From positions 1-64,000 of the forward strand of contig NZ_BMVV01000018.1 of NCBI RefSeq assembly GCF_014650895.1: DNA of 64,000 bases. Reading direction: 5' to 3'. The notes beneath the pieces are model-generated. The model had not been told where the DNA came from, did no database searches, and worked only from the letters and a program-made list of their open reading frames with translations. This stretch comes from Streptomyces omiyaensis. GTDB taxonomy: Bacteria > Actinomycetota > Actinomycetes > Streptomycetales > Streptomycetaceae. How positions within the stretch are numbered: the first letter of the stretch is position 1; every line of letters starts with the position of its first letter. The position numbers were made by a program, and so were the translations under genes. Shown one piece after another: positions 25,678 through 33,666 of the stretch.

Positions 25678-25687
25678 CCAGTACACC

Positions 25688-25705
25688 TATTCAACTCATT
25701 GAATA
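25688..25705. promoter_or_regulatory. AT-rich operator-like inverted repeat
   Basis: TATTCAA-CTCA-TTGAATA: perfect 7-bp arms in otherwise very GC-rich DNA, placed immediately after the predicted transcription start. Half-sites of the TTCAA..TTGAA kind are used by MarR- and TetR-type regulators. No such regulator is encoded beside it. Confidence 0.7.
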
Positions 25706-25727
25706 TGTCGTGAGCCGTGGAGGTCCC

Positions 25728-26120
25728 GTGCACCCCTTCCGTACCGCCGTCGAGAAGCGCGACCCGGACGCCGTCGAGGCGCTCCTCGCCGAGGACGTCG
25801 TCTTCACCAGCCCGGTCGCCTTCAAGCCGTACGCCGGCAGGGCCATGACCGCCGCCATCCTCCGCGGGGTCCTGCGCGTCCTGGAGGACTTCACCTACGT
25901 CCGCGAGATCGCGGACCCGGGCGGGCGCGACCACGCCCTCGTCTTCACCGCCGTCGTCGACGGCAAGCGGATCCAGGGCTGCGACTTCCTCCACTTCGAC
26001 GAGGACGGGCTGATCGACGACTTCACCGTCATGGTCCGCCCGCTCTCGGCCGCGCAGGCCCTCGCCGCCGCGATGGGCGCCCAGTTCGACCGGATCGCCC
26101 GGGAGGCGGCGGAGTCCTGA
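25728..26120 (+). CDS. SnoaL-like/NTF2-fold protein
   Basis: 130 aa from the GTG at 25728, preceded by GGAGG (VHPFRTAVEKRDPDAVEALL). The opening helix, the LAEDVVFTSPVAFKPY turn and the final strands (ALVFTAVVDGKRIQGCDFLHFDEDGLIDDFTVMVRPL) are those of the SnoaL-like NTF2 fold that forms a small-molecule pocket. Enzyme activity cannot be told from sequence. It has its own promoter with a strong operator-like repeat and stands divergent from the ABC exporter, which suggests ligand-induced expression. Confidence 0.88.
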   Translation: MHPFRTAVEKRDPDAVEALLAEDVVFTSPVAFKPYAGRAMTAAILRGVLRVLEDFTYVREIADPGGRDHALVFTAVVDGKRIQGCDFLHFDEDGLIDDFTVMVRPLSAAQALAAAMGAQFDRIAREAAES

Positions 26121-26153
26121 CCGGGCGTCCGCCGGACTCCGCCCGGGCCTTCG

Positions 26154-26849
26154 TCAGCCCAGGGCCTTCAGTACCTCGGCCGCGAGGGGCGCGGAGGAGG
26201 CCGGGTTCTGACCGGTCACCAGGTTCCGGTCGACCACGACGTTCGGCACCCACGGCGCACCCGCCCGGACGTCGACCCCGGCCTCGCGGAGCCGGGTCTC
26301 CAGCAGCCACTTCGCCTTGCCGGCGAAGCCCGCCTGGGTCTCCTCCTCGTCGGTGAAGGCGGCGACCCGGTAGCCGGCGAAGGCGTTGCCGCCGTCCTCG
26401 CGCACCGCGGCGAGCAGCGCGGCGGGCCCGTGGCAGACGACGGCCAGCGGCCTGCCGGAGTCGAGGGCGGCGACGAGCAGGCGCCCGGAGTCGGCGTTCA
26501 CGGCGAGGTCCTCCATGGGGCCGTGGCCGCCGGGGTAGAAGACCGCGTCGTACGCGTCCGGGTCGACGTCCTCCAGACGGAGCGGCGTCCGCAGCTCCGC
26601 GAAGGAGTCGAGGACGGAGGCCACCCGGGCGGCCCCCTCGGGACCGCCGTTGGCCTCGGGGGCGAGGCTGCCCCGGTCGACGGTGGGGACGACGCCTCCG
26701 GGGGTGGCGACGACGACCTCGTGCCCGGCGGCGGTGAACGCCTCGTAGGGGGCGGCGGCCTCCTCGGCCCAGTAGCCGGTGGGGTGCTCGGTGCCGTCGG
26801 CCAGGGTCCAGCGGTCGGCGCCGGTCAGCACGAAAAGGATCTTCGACAT
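26154..26849 (-). CDS. DJ-1/PfpI-family protein (Hsp31-like)
   Basis: 231 aa. Starts MSKILFVLTGADRWTLADGT; the nucleophile elbow VVCHGPAALL places Cys139 as the catalytic residue, and the PGGHGPMEDL stretch before it supplies the partner acid/His region (Hsp31-type). The family includes chaperone/glyoxalase III-like enzymes that detoxify methylglyoxal or repair glycated proteins; which applies is open. It is divergent from a LysR gene (125 nt), which is its probable regulator. Confidence 0.93.
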   Translation of the reverse strand: MSKILFVLTGADRWTLADGTEHPTGYWAEEAAAPYEAFTAAGHEVVVATPGGVVPTVDRGSLAPEANGGPEGAARVASVLDSFAELRTPLRLEDVDPDAYDAVFYPGGHGPMEDLAVNADSGRLLVAALDSGRPLAVVCHGPAALLAAVREDGGNAFAGYRVAAFTDEEETQAGFAGKAKWLLETRLREAGVDVRAGAPWVPNVVVDRNLVTGQNPASSAPLAAEVLKALG

Positions 26850-26974
26850 GGGTCTGCGGGGCCTCTCGGTCGGGGATGCGGTGTCGTCCCGGCCCCTCGG
26901 AAGGGGACCGTCCGGGACGGCGATGGGTCGACCGTAGGCTCCTCGACCCGGGGGAATCCAATAGGCTCGGGCCC

Positions 26975-27934
26975 GTGGACGATAGGAATTCCGATGGGAC
27001 GCCGGGAATACCGGCGGGGACCGGAGCGGGCTCGGGACCACCGGACCTGAACCAGCTGCGGACCTTCCTCGCCGTGTACCGGGCCGGGGCCTTCACCGCG
27101 GGCGCCCGGACCCTCGGCCTGTCGCAGCCGACGGTGACCGCGCAGATCCGGGCGCTGGAGGGCCGGCTCGGCCGGGAGCTGTTCGAGCGGCTGCCGCGCG
27201 GGGCGGCCCCGACGCCCTTCGCCGACGACCTGGCCGCGCGGATCACGGCCCCGCTGGACGCGCTGGGCGCCGCCGCGGGCCCGCCCGCCGGCGAGGACGC
27301 GCCCGCGGAACCGGTCCGGCTGGCCGGCCCCGCCGAATACCTGACCCACACCGTGCTGCCGGCGCTGGCGCCGCTGGTGGAGCGGGGGGTGCGGCTGCGG
27401 ATCGCGTTCGGGCTCACCGACGGCCTCCTCGACGAGCTGCGGGCCGGCCGGCACGACCTGGTGGTGTCGACGGTGCGGCCCCGGGGCCGCAGCCTCGCCT
27501 GGCTGCCCCTCTCCGACGAGGAGTTCGTCCTGGTCGGCGCGCCGGTCTGGGCGCGCCGGCTCGGCGGACGGATCGCCTCCGAGGGGCCCGGCGCGCTGCG
27601 GGACGTGCCGCTCGTCGCGTACGCCGAGGACCTGCCGATCCTGCGCCGGTACTGGCGCCACGTCTTCGGGCGGCGCCTGACGGCCGTGCCCGCGGTGACC
27701 GTGCCGGACCTGCGGGCGGTACGGGCGGCGGTGGCGGGCGGCGCCGGCGTGAGCGTGCTCCCCCGCTACCTGTGCGAGGCGGAGCTGGCCTCGGGCGCGC
27801 TCGTCCCGCTGCACCTGCCGGAGGACCCGCCGATCAACACGGGCTTCCTGGTGCGGCGCCCGGGCGCCCCGGCCCACCCGCACGTGGCGCTGGTCGGGGA
27901 CCGGCTGGCGCGCCGCGCGCGGGAGGCCGGGTAG
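26975..27934 (+). CDS. LysR-family transcriptional regulator, divergent from the DJ-1 gene
   Basis: 319 aa from GTG 26975. The HTH is shifted about 25 residues in (DLNQLRTFLAVYRAGAFTAGAR, then TVTAQIRALEGRLGRELFERL); a substrate-binding domain follows (LVVSTVRPRGRSLAWLP, AGGAGVSVLPRYLCEAELASG). There is no Shine-Dalgarno, and a TAGGCT lies only 7 nt before the GTG, compatible with a leaderless mRNA. It likely controls the divergent DJ-1/PfpI gene. A near-perfect palindrome (26982-26995) lies in its first codons. Confidence 0.93.
   Translation: MDDRNSDGTPGIPAGTGAGSGPPDLNQLRTFLAVYRAGAFTAGARTLGLSQPTVTAQIRALEGRLGRELFERLPRGAAPTPFADDLAARITAPLDALGAAAGPPAGEDAPAEPVRLAGPAEYLTHTVLPALAPLVERGVRLRIAFGLTDGLLDELRAGRHDLVVSTVRPRGRSLAWLPLSDEEFVLVGAPVWARRLGGRIASEGPGALRDVPLVAYAEDLPILRRYWRHVFGRRLTAVPAVTVPDLRAVRAAVAGGAGVSVLPRYLCEAELASGALVPLHLPEDPPINTGFLVRRPGAPAHPHVALVGDRLARRAREAG
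26982..26995. promoter_or_regulatory. Possible autoregulatory palindrome
   Basis: ATAGGAATTCCGAT: symmetric except one base per side, with a perfect GGAATTCC core. It sits at codons 3-7 of the LysR gene, 133 bp from the divergent DJ-1 start. Could be a LysR target; weak evidence. Confidence 0.35.
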
Positions 27935-27946
27935 CGGCGCCCGGCC

Positions 27947-28990
27947 TCAGTAGGTGACGGTGATCCGCCGGGCGGGCCCGTCGACGCGGACGGTCCCGCC
28001 GTACGGGATCACCACCTGCGGGTCGGTGTGCCCGAGGTCCACGTCGAGGACGGCCAGCGTGTCGGGGGCGTAGGCGTCGAGGGCGCGCAGCACGGCGGCC
28101 CGCTGCGCCTCGCGGTAGGCGGCGCGGGCGGCCGCGTCGTTCGGGGCGTCGAAGGACCAGGCGCGGGCCCGCCCCATGAGGAGGGCGGGGAAGCGCCGGA
28201 GGAGGCCCCGTTCCCCCATGGCCCGCAGGATCCGGAACACCTCGTCGGCGGAGGGCAGCAGCTCGGAGGTCTCCAGGAACAGCACCCCGCCCTCGTACGC
28301 CTCGGGCCGGGCGATCTCCCCGCCGGCCATGAGGAGCTGGGCGACGGTCTCCAGGCAGCCGCCCCACGAACGGCCCTCGACGACCCGGTCGGCGCGGTGC
28401 CAGTGCCAGGGCCCGGCGGGCTCCATCACGGGCGCGGAGTCGAAGGTGCGGGGGTCCTCCCAGGGCCGCTCGACGTCGTTGGTCTCGGTCGGGGCCGGGA
28501 GTTCGTAGGGGCCGGAGCCGAAGAGCGCGGCGCGGACGGAGGCGTCGGTGACCGGGTGGACGGCGCCGGGACGCCCGAACTGGGTCATCACCGAGGCCCC
28601 GTGGTAGGCGACCAGGCCGAGGTTCCACAGCCGCATCAGCAGGTTGGTGTTGTCGCTGAAGCCGAAGAACGGCTTGGGGTTGGCCCGGATCAGGGCGTCG
28701 TCGAGGTGCGGGAGGAGGGTGATCTGGTCGTCGCCGCCGATGCTCGCGACGATCGCCGCGACCGTGGGATCGGCGAAGGCCGCGTGCAGGTCGGCGGCCC
28801 GGTCCCGCGCGGACGCGCCGAGCCTGCGCGTGGTCGGGTACTCGACCGGCACGAGCCCGTACTCCTCCGTCAGGCGGCGCAGCCCCAGGTCGAAGGGGAG
28901 CGGCAGCACCTCGGGCAGTCCGGCGGCGGGCGACAGCACGGCGACCCGGTCGCCGGGGCGCGGCTTGGGGGGAAGGACGATCTCGGGCAT
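27947..28990 (-). CDS. S66-family LD-carboxypeptidase / MccF-like peptidase
   Basis: 347 aa. Ser112 in FFGFSDNTNL is the nucleophile; a Glu in FLETSELLPSADEV and a His near the C-terminus (VDLGHTDPQ) complete the S66 triad. The LLMRLWNLGLVAYHGASVMTQFG stretch fits the MccF branch, which cleaves acyl-aminoacyl-nucleotides such as microcin C analogues, as well as LdcA-type tetrapeptide recycling enzymes. No signal peptide, so it is cytoplasmic. It converges on the LysR gene with a 12-nt gap. Confidence 0.93.
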   Translation of the reverse strand: MPEIVLPPKPRPGDRVAVLSPAAGLPEVLPLPFDLGLRRLTEEYGLVPVEYPTTRRLGASARDRAADLHAAFADPTVAAIVASIGGDDQITLLPHLDDALIRANPKPFFGFSDNTNLLMRLWNLGLVAYHGASVMTQFGRPGAVHPVTDASVRAALFGSGPYELPAPTETNDVERPWEDPRTFDSAPVMEPAGPWHWHRADRVVEGRSWGGCLETVAQLLMAGGEIARPEAYEGGVLFLETSELLPSADEVFRILRAMGERGLLRRFPALLMGRARAWSFDAPNDAAARAAYREAQRAAVLRALDAYAPDTLAVLDVDLGHTDPQVVIPYGGTVRVDGPARRITVTY

Positions 28991-29051
28991 GCCCGCACCC
29001 TAGTCGGGGCGGCGCCGCGTCCACCCGCCCTTTTCTCCGGCCGGGGCCGCC

Positions 29052-30260
29052 TCAGGAGGTGGGCGCGGGGGTGTGCGCGAGCGGGTCGGCGAGGACGTCC
29101 TGGAGGACGAGGGCGGCGGCGCCGCGGGCCGCGTCGGTGGCGGGCGAGGCGGCCCGCAGCCGGGGGGCGTCGGCGGGCCAGAGCCCGGAGACGACCCGTT
29201 CGGCGAGTTCGGCGGTGACGGCCGGGGCCAGCCAGGGCATCAGACGGGGGTAGATGCCGCCGAGGACGACGGCCTCGGGGTCGAGCAGGTTGACCGCGCC
29301 CGAGAGGGCGCGGCCGAGCATGCGGCCGGCCTCGGCGAGGGCCGCGAGCGCGCGCGGGTCCTCGCGGGAGGCGCGGGCGGCGAGTTCGTCCACGTCTCCG
29401 GCGCCCGCGGCGTCCAGCAGCGCCGCCTGTCCGGCGTACTGCTCCAGGCAGCCGCGCGAGCCGCAGCGGCAGCGCGGGCCCTCCGCGTCGACGACGAGGT
29501 GTCCGATCTCGCCGGCGAACCCGTGGGCGCCGCGCAGGAGTTCGCCGTGGACGACGACGGCGCCGCCGACGCCGGTCTCGCCGGTGAGGTGGAGGAAGGT
29601 GCGGGGGGTGCCGGGGGTGCCGAAGCGGAGCTCGGCCAGGGCCGCCATGTTGGCCTCGTTGTCGGAGGCGACGGGGAGCCGGGGCGCGGCGGGACGGAGG
29701 GCGGCGAGGGCCTCGCCGAAGAGGTGCTCGGCGGGGGTGTCGTGCCAGCCGAGGTTCGGGGCCTGGCGCACGGTGCCGCCGGAGACCAGGCCCGGCAGGG
29801 CGAGGGCGGCGCCGGCCGGGCTCAGGCCGAGGGCCCCGGCCTCGGCGAGTGCCTCGGCGGCGATCCCGGCGGCCCGGTCGAGGACGTCGGAGGCGTCGGC
29901 GCGGTTGTCGAGGCGTACGGTGCGGCGGATCCGGTCGGTGCCGGTGAGGTCCACGAGGCAGACGGCGACGTAGGCGACGTTGATCTCGACGCCGAGCCCC
30001 GCGGGGCCGGTGACGGCCGGCTTGAGGACGGTGCCGGGGCGGCCCGCCTGGCCGCTGAAGGTCTTGCCCGACTCGACCAGGAACCCGAGGTCGAGGAGCT
30101 GCTCCACGAGCGAGGAGACGGCGGGCCGGGTGAGGCCGACCCGGGCGGCGACGGCGGCCCGGGTGGTCTCGCCGGCGTCGTGGACGGTCCTGAGGACGAG
30201 ACTCAGGTTGTGCCGGCGCACGCCCGACTTGTCGGCCTTGGGTTCCGTGGGCTGGTTCAT
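29052..30260 (-). CDS. ROK-family transcriptional regulator, candidate xylose regulator
   Basis: 402 aa. N-terminal winged HTH (residues ~10-75: GVRRHNLSLVLRTVHDAGET, VGLTRPAVSSLVEQLLDLG) followed by the ROK sugar-binding fold. The zinc motif CRCGSRGCLEQYAG and the GETGVGGAVVVHGELLRGAHG region are complete, so it should bind a sugar. It lies 3.4 kb from xylB/xylA, and no other ROK or XylR gene is in the window. I propose that it reads the GTTATCTCAGAAAAC operators before xylBA and the alpha-xylosidase gene, as ROK repressors do for xylose genes elsewhere; this link is inference. The start ATG is the first after the open upstream frame. The 316-nt gap 30261-30576 to the next gene shows no supported feature beyond a possible TAGGCT -10 near 30275. 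Confidence 0.93.
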   Translation of the reverse strand: MNQPTEPKADKSGVRRHNLSLVLRTVHDAGETTRAAVAARVGLTRPAVSSLVEQLLDLGFLVESGKTFSGQAGRPGTVLKPAVTGPAGLGVEINVAYVAVCLVDLTGTDRIRRTVRLDNRADASDVLDRAAGIAAEALAEAGALGLSPAGAALALPGLVSGGTVRQAPNLGWHDTPAEHLFGEALAALRPAAPRLPVASDNEANMAALAELRFGTPGTPRTFLHLTGETGVGGAVVVHGELLRGAHGFAGEIGHLVVDAEGPRCRCGSRGCLEQYAGQAALLDAAGAGDVDELAARASREDPRALAALAEAGRMLGRALSGAVNLLDPEAVVLGGIYPRLMPWLAPAVTAELAERVVSGLWPADAPRLRAASPATDAARGAAALVLQDVLADPLAHTPAPTS

Positions 30261-30576
30261 GGTGAGCGAGAGCCTAGTCGTCCCTTTCGCTCGAACAGAA
30301 ATGCCAGGTCGGTGCGGACGCGGGAGTCCGGGACGGTGTGCGGCGACGGGCCGCGGGCGGGGGCCCGGCGCGGGCCGGCGGGGCACCGCGAGGGCCGGCC
30401 GGGGCCTGGCGCGGCTGTGGCACGGCCCCTGCGGGGCCGGTGGGACCGGCACGCCCCGCGGGGCGCCGTCCCGGGCCGGCGCGGTCGGGGCCCCCGGCGG
30501 ACCGGTGGCGGATCGACGGCGTCGGGCGGGGTCAGTAGGCTCGGCGGCGCCGGGACCGGAGCAGAGGAGCGACAGA

Positions 30577-31218
30577 GTGTTCGTCAAGGTGTGCGGGCTC
30601 GCCACGACCGCCGACATCGACGTGGCCGCCGAGGCGGGCGCGGACTCGATCGGCCTGGTGATCAGCGGGACCAGCGTCCGGGGCCTCGGCAGGGACCGCG
30701 TCCCGGTGCTCGTCGCGCACGTGCCGGACGGCGTGGTCTCGGTGCTCGTCGTCAACGACACGCCCGCCGACGAGGCCGCCCGGATCGCCGCGGACCTGGG
30801 CTTCGACGCCCTCCAGCTGCACGGCCGGGCCTACGGGCGCCCGGAGTTCGAGGCCGCCGCCGGGATCTTCCCGCGCCTGTGGCGGGCGACCGCGCTCGCC
30901 GACGGGCCCGACACGCGCGTCGGCGCGCTCGGCGAGGAGGTCCTGCTGCTCGACTCGCCGAAGGCGGGCTCGGGCTCGCGCTGGGACCTCTCGCTCCTGG
31001 ACGCCGCCCGCCCCGAGGGCCGCTGGCTCCTCGCGGGCGGCCTCGCCCCCGGGAACGTCGCCGGGGCGATCGCCGCCGCCCGCCCCTGGGGCGTCGACGT
31101 CTCCAGCGGCGTCGAGTCCGCGCCCGGCGTGAAGGACCACGGTCTGGTCCGCGCCTTCGTCACCGCTGCGAAGACCGCGCCGCCCGTTCAACCCTTCGAC
31201 GCCTCCGCACGTCCGTAG
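30577..31218 (+). CDS. TrpF-like phosphoribosylanthranilate isomerase
   Basis: 213 aa from GTG 30577 after AGAGGAG. Cys6 in VKVCGL and Asp126 in LLLDSPKAG are the two catalytic residues of TrpF, Asp126 at the same number as in the Thermotoga enzyme. ALQLHG and the phosphate-binding end LAGGLAPGNVAGAI..GVDVSSGVESAPGVKD are intact. The usual SPR loop is replaced by SGTSVRGLG. Streptomycetes normally lack trpF, because PriA isomerises both histidine and tryptophan intermediates, so a stand-alone TrpF-like enzyme outside a trp operon is notable. It may be a true extra isomerase or act on a related aminosugar phosphate. Confidence 0.85.
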   Translation: MFVKVCGLATTADIDVAAEAGADSIGLVISGTSVRGLGRDRVPVLVAHVPDGVVSVLVVNDTPADEAARIAADLGFDALQLHGRAYGRPEFEAAAGIFPRLWRATALADGPDTRVGALGEEVLLLDSPKAGSGSRWDLSLLDAARPEGRWLLAGGLAPGNVAGAIAAARPWGVDVSSGVESAPGVKDHGLVRAFVTAAKTAPPVQPFDASARP

Positions 31219-31268
31219 GGGTGGAGCGCGGCGGACCGCCGGGCGGGACGGGAAACGAGGGGGCCGTG

Positions 31269-31481
31269 ATGGTGGAGGAACTGGCGGAGGCCGTGGTGCG
31301 GGCGGCCGGCGTGGCGGCGCGGGGCGTGGCCGCGATGCTGTCGGTCCCGGAGACCTACGCGGCGGCGGCGGAGTTCGCCGCCGGGGCGGAGCGCCCCCGC
31401 GAGCGGCGGGACGGCGCCGACGGGACGGCGGAGCGGGACGGACGGGGCGGGCAGGGCCGGAAGGACGCCCCCGCGGCCTAG
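31269..31481 (+). CDS. Small hypothetical protein ending at the MITE
   Basis: 70 aa (MVEELAEAVVRAAGVAARGV, then SVPETYAAAAEFAAGAE and a charged tail). Third codon positions are almost all G/C, so it is likely real. It follows trpF-like by 50 nt on the same strand. Its TAG stop is formed by the left CTAG copy that flanks the MITE. Function unknown. Confidence 0.6.
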   Translation: MVEELAEAVVRAAGVAARGVAAMLSVPETYAAAAEFAAGAERPRERRDGADGTAERDGRGGQGRKDAPAA

Positions 31482-31714
31482 GGCCTGTCTGACCATGGGC
31501 GTCGGATCAGGCCGGGTCGTTCGCTGCGTGCGATCGGCGTGCGGCCGGGGCGCCCTCGGTCGGGGTCTCCCCTGCTCGAGCGAAGCCGAGAGCTCGGGGA
31601 AGGAGCTACTCGGGCGTTTCGGCCGTGCGGCATGGGGGCACCTCCCGTGCCCGAAGGGCTACGGGGGAGTGCGTGCCGGGCGGGCCGGACCCGACGGGAA
31701 GGGTCGGACAGGCC
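31482..31714. mobile_element. MITE (233 bp) with CTAG target-site duplication
   Basis: Terminal inverted repeats GGCCTGTCTGACC (31482-31494) and GGTCGGACAGGCC (31702-31714) match at 12 of 13 positions, and the match extends imperfectly over ~34 bp. The element is flanked by CTAG at 31478-31481 and 31715-31718, a 4-bp duplication as made by IS5-type transposases. No reading frame for a transposase is inside. The centre holds palindromic CTCGAGCGAAG / GAGAGCTCGGGG sequence of the kind scattered through Streptomyces intergenic regions. It lies exactly between two convergent genes, and each takes its TAG stop from one CTAG copy. Confidence 0.85.
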
Positions 31715-33391
31715 CTAGGCCGCGCCGCCGGGGGCGGCGAAGACGCGGGCCAGGTGCGCGGCCAGGCGGGCCGGGTCCGGGTCGGCCAGGCGGGCGCCCA
31801 GGTAGCCGTCGGGGCGGACCACGAAGGCGGTGGGGCGGGTTCCGTCGACCGCGTAGCGCACGGCGAACTCGCCGCCGGCGTCCCGGTGCTCGGGGATCGG
31901 ACCGGTGCCGGACGGCGCGTCCGGCGGGAGGACCGCGCAGACGTCGACGCGGCCGCCGGTGGCGCGCCAGGCCGTCGCGGCCAGCTCGTCGCGTCCGGCG
32001 GCGGCACCGGAGCCGTACCCCGTCCCGTGCAGGAGGAGGACGGTGGGGCGGTCGCGGAGGACGTCGTGGAGGCGGACGGGGTAGGCGGCGATGGGGCCGG
32101 TGAGACCGCCGCAGTCGGGGGCGCGGTCGCCCGGTCCGGGCCCCGGGCCGCCGTCGGGCGGGTCGACGACGGGGCTGCCGCGGTAGCCGACGAGCAGTTG
32201 GGCCTCGCGGAGCATCAGGGTCGCGGGGTCCTCCGGGTCCGCCTGCACGCCGCCCGCGGCGGCGTGCCGCACGGTGCGGCCGACGACCTCCTCGCCGACC
32301 GGGCGGCGCTCGGCGTCGTAGCTGGCGAGCAGGGCGGGCGAGGCGGCGCCCGCGACGGCGAGGGCGAGCTTCCAGGCGAGGTTGCAGGCGTCCTGGATGC
32401 CGGTGTTCATGCCCTGGGCGCCGGTCGGCGGGTGGATGTGGGCCGCGTCCCCGGCGACGAACACCCGGCCGTCGCCGTAGCGGTCGACGATGCGGTGGCT
32501 GATCCGGAAGACCGAGGCCCAGCGGAGCGCCGAGGCCGTGGTGCGCCGGGGCGCGAGGCGGTCCAGGACGGCCTGGATGTCGGCGAGGCCGGGCGCCCGG
32601 GTGGCGTCGAGGCCGTGCGCGACGGCGGCGCCGGGCGTCCGCTCCCCGGCGGAGAGCTCCGGCGGGACCCGCATCGACATGCGGTAGCGGCGGCGGCCGG
32701 GGAGCGGGATGCAGACGAGGACGTCGTCGACGGCGCCGGTCTCGTCGAGGCGCACCGAGCGCAGGCCGTACCCCTCGGGCAGGTCCCAGTCGACCTCCAC
32801 GTCGCCGAGCATGTACTCCTCGGGGAAGGCCCCGCCCTCGAAGGCGAGCCCGAGGCCCTTGCGGACGGTGCTGTGGGCGCCGTCGCACCCCACCAGGTAG
32901 CCGGTGCGCAGCTCCTCACCGGCGCCGTCGGCGCCGGTGAGGCGGACGGTGACGCCGTCCGGGTCCTGCTCGAACGCGTCGAGGACGGTGCCGCGTTCGA
33001 TCCGGGTGCCGTGGCGGGCCAGGGCCTCCTCCAGCAGCCGCTCGGTCTCGTACTGGGGCAGGGCGGCGAAGCCGTACGGCACCTCGGGGGGCAGCACGAG
33101 GTCGTGGCGGCCCCGCTCGACGCCGTCGACGTAGACGTACTGGCCGCGCATCGGCACCGCCGCCTCCAGCGCGGCGCGCACGACGCCCATCCGGTCCCAG
33201 ACCTCCAGGGTCCGGGGCTGCACGCCGACGGCCTTGGCGTACGGGAGCCGTTCCGGCAGCCGGTCCACGATGCGGCAGGAGACGTCCTGGCGCCGCAGCT
33301 CCAGGGCGGCGGTGAGTCCCACGGGACCGGCTCCGACGACGAGCACCGCCGTGCCGTCCGCGTCCCCGGCGGGTCCGCTGGTCTGTGCCAC
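31715..33391 (-). CDS. FAD-dependent aromatic monooxygenase, PheA/MhpA-like
   Basis: 558 aa from the GTG at 33391, preceded by GGAGG; the frame is open far upstream but the added residues are repeat-coded. FAD motifs: VLVVGAGPVGLTAALELRR near residue 18, GCDGAHSTVR in the middle, and FVAGDAAHIHPPTGAQGMNTGIQDA at about 320-345. The C-terminal ~160 residues form the thioredoxin-like domain typical of phenol/rifampicin/polyketide hydroxylases. It uses NAD(P)H and O2 to hydroxylate an aromatic compound, perhaps an antibiotic or a phenolic. It stands alone. Its stop codon TAG is supplied by the CTAG beside the MITE. Confidence 0.94.
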   Translation of the reverse strand: MAQTSGPAGDADGTAVLVVGAGPVGLTAALELRRQDVSCRIVDRLPERLPYAKAVGVQPRTLEVWDRMGVVRAALEAAVPMRGQYVYVDGVERGRHDLVLPPEVPYGFAALPQYETERLLEEALARHGTRIERGTVLDAFEQDPDGVTVRLTGADGAGEELRTGYLVGCDGAHSTVRKGLGLAFEGGAFPEEYMLGDVEVDWDLPEGYGLRSVRLDETGAVDDVLVCIPLPGRRRYRMSMRVPPELSAGERTPGAAVAHGLDATRAPGLADIQAVLDRLAPRRTTASALRWASVFRISHRIVDRYGDGRVFVAGDAAHIHPPTGAQGMNTGIQDACNLAWKLALAVAGAASPALLASYDAERRPVGEEVVGRTVRHAAAGGVQADPEDPATLMLREAQLLVGYRGSPVVDPPDGGPGPGPGDRAPDCGGLTGPIAAYPVRLHDVLRDRPTVLLLHGTGYGSGAAAGRDELAATAWRATGGRVDVCAVLPPDAPSGTGPIPEHRDAGGEFAVRYAVDGTRPTAFVVRPDGYLGARLADPDPARLAAHLARVFAAPGGAA

Positions 33392-33505
33392 GGCGCCTCC
33401 TGGGCGTGCGGCCCCCGAACGGGTCGTTCCGTCCCCATGGTCGCGCGGGCTCCGGTGCGCCCGCCAGTCGGCGGCCGCGCCGGCGGCCGGGAAGCGGGAG
33501 GGCGG

Positions 33506-33660
33506 GCCCGCCGCGCCGACTGCCGGGGAGCAGGAGGACAGGCCCGCCGCGCCGGCGGCCGGAGGCCCGGCGAGCAGACCCGCCACGGCGCCCGGGGAGC
33601 AGGAGAACGGACCCGCCACGGCGCCCGGAGAACAGGAGCGGACCCGCCGCATCGGCGGCC
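33506..33660. repeat. Degenerate 31-36 bp tandem repeats
   Basis: About four and a half copies of a unit starting GCCCGCCGCGCCG or ACCCGCCACGGCGCC and ending GGAGCAGGAG-like, filling the 275-nt gap between xylB and the monooxygenase gene. Units differ in length and have no unique spacers, so it is not a CRISPR. No gene is seen here. Confidence 0.75.
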
Positions 33661-33666
33661 GGGGCG

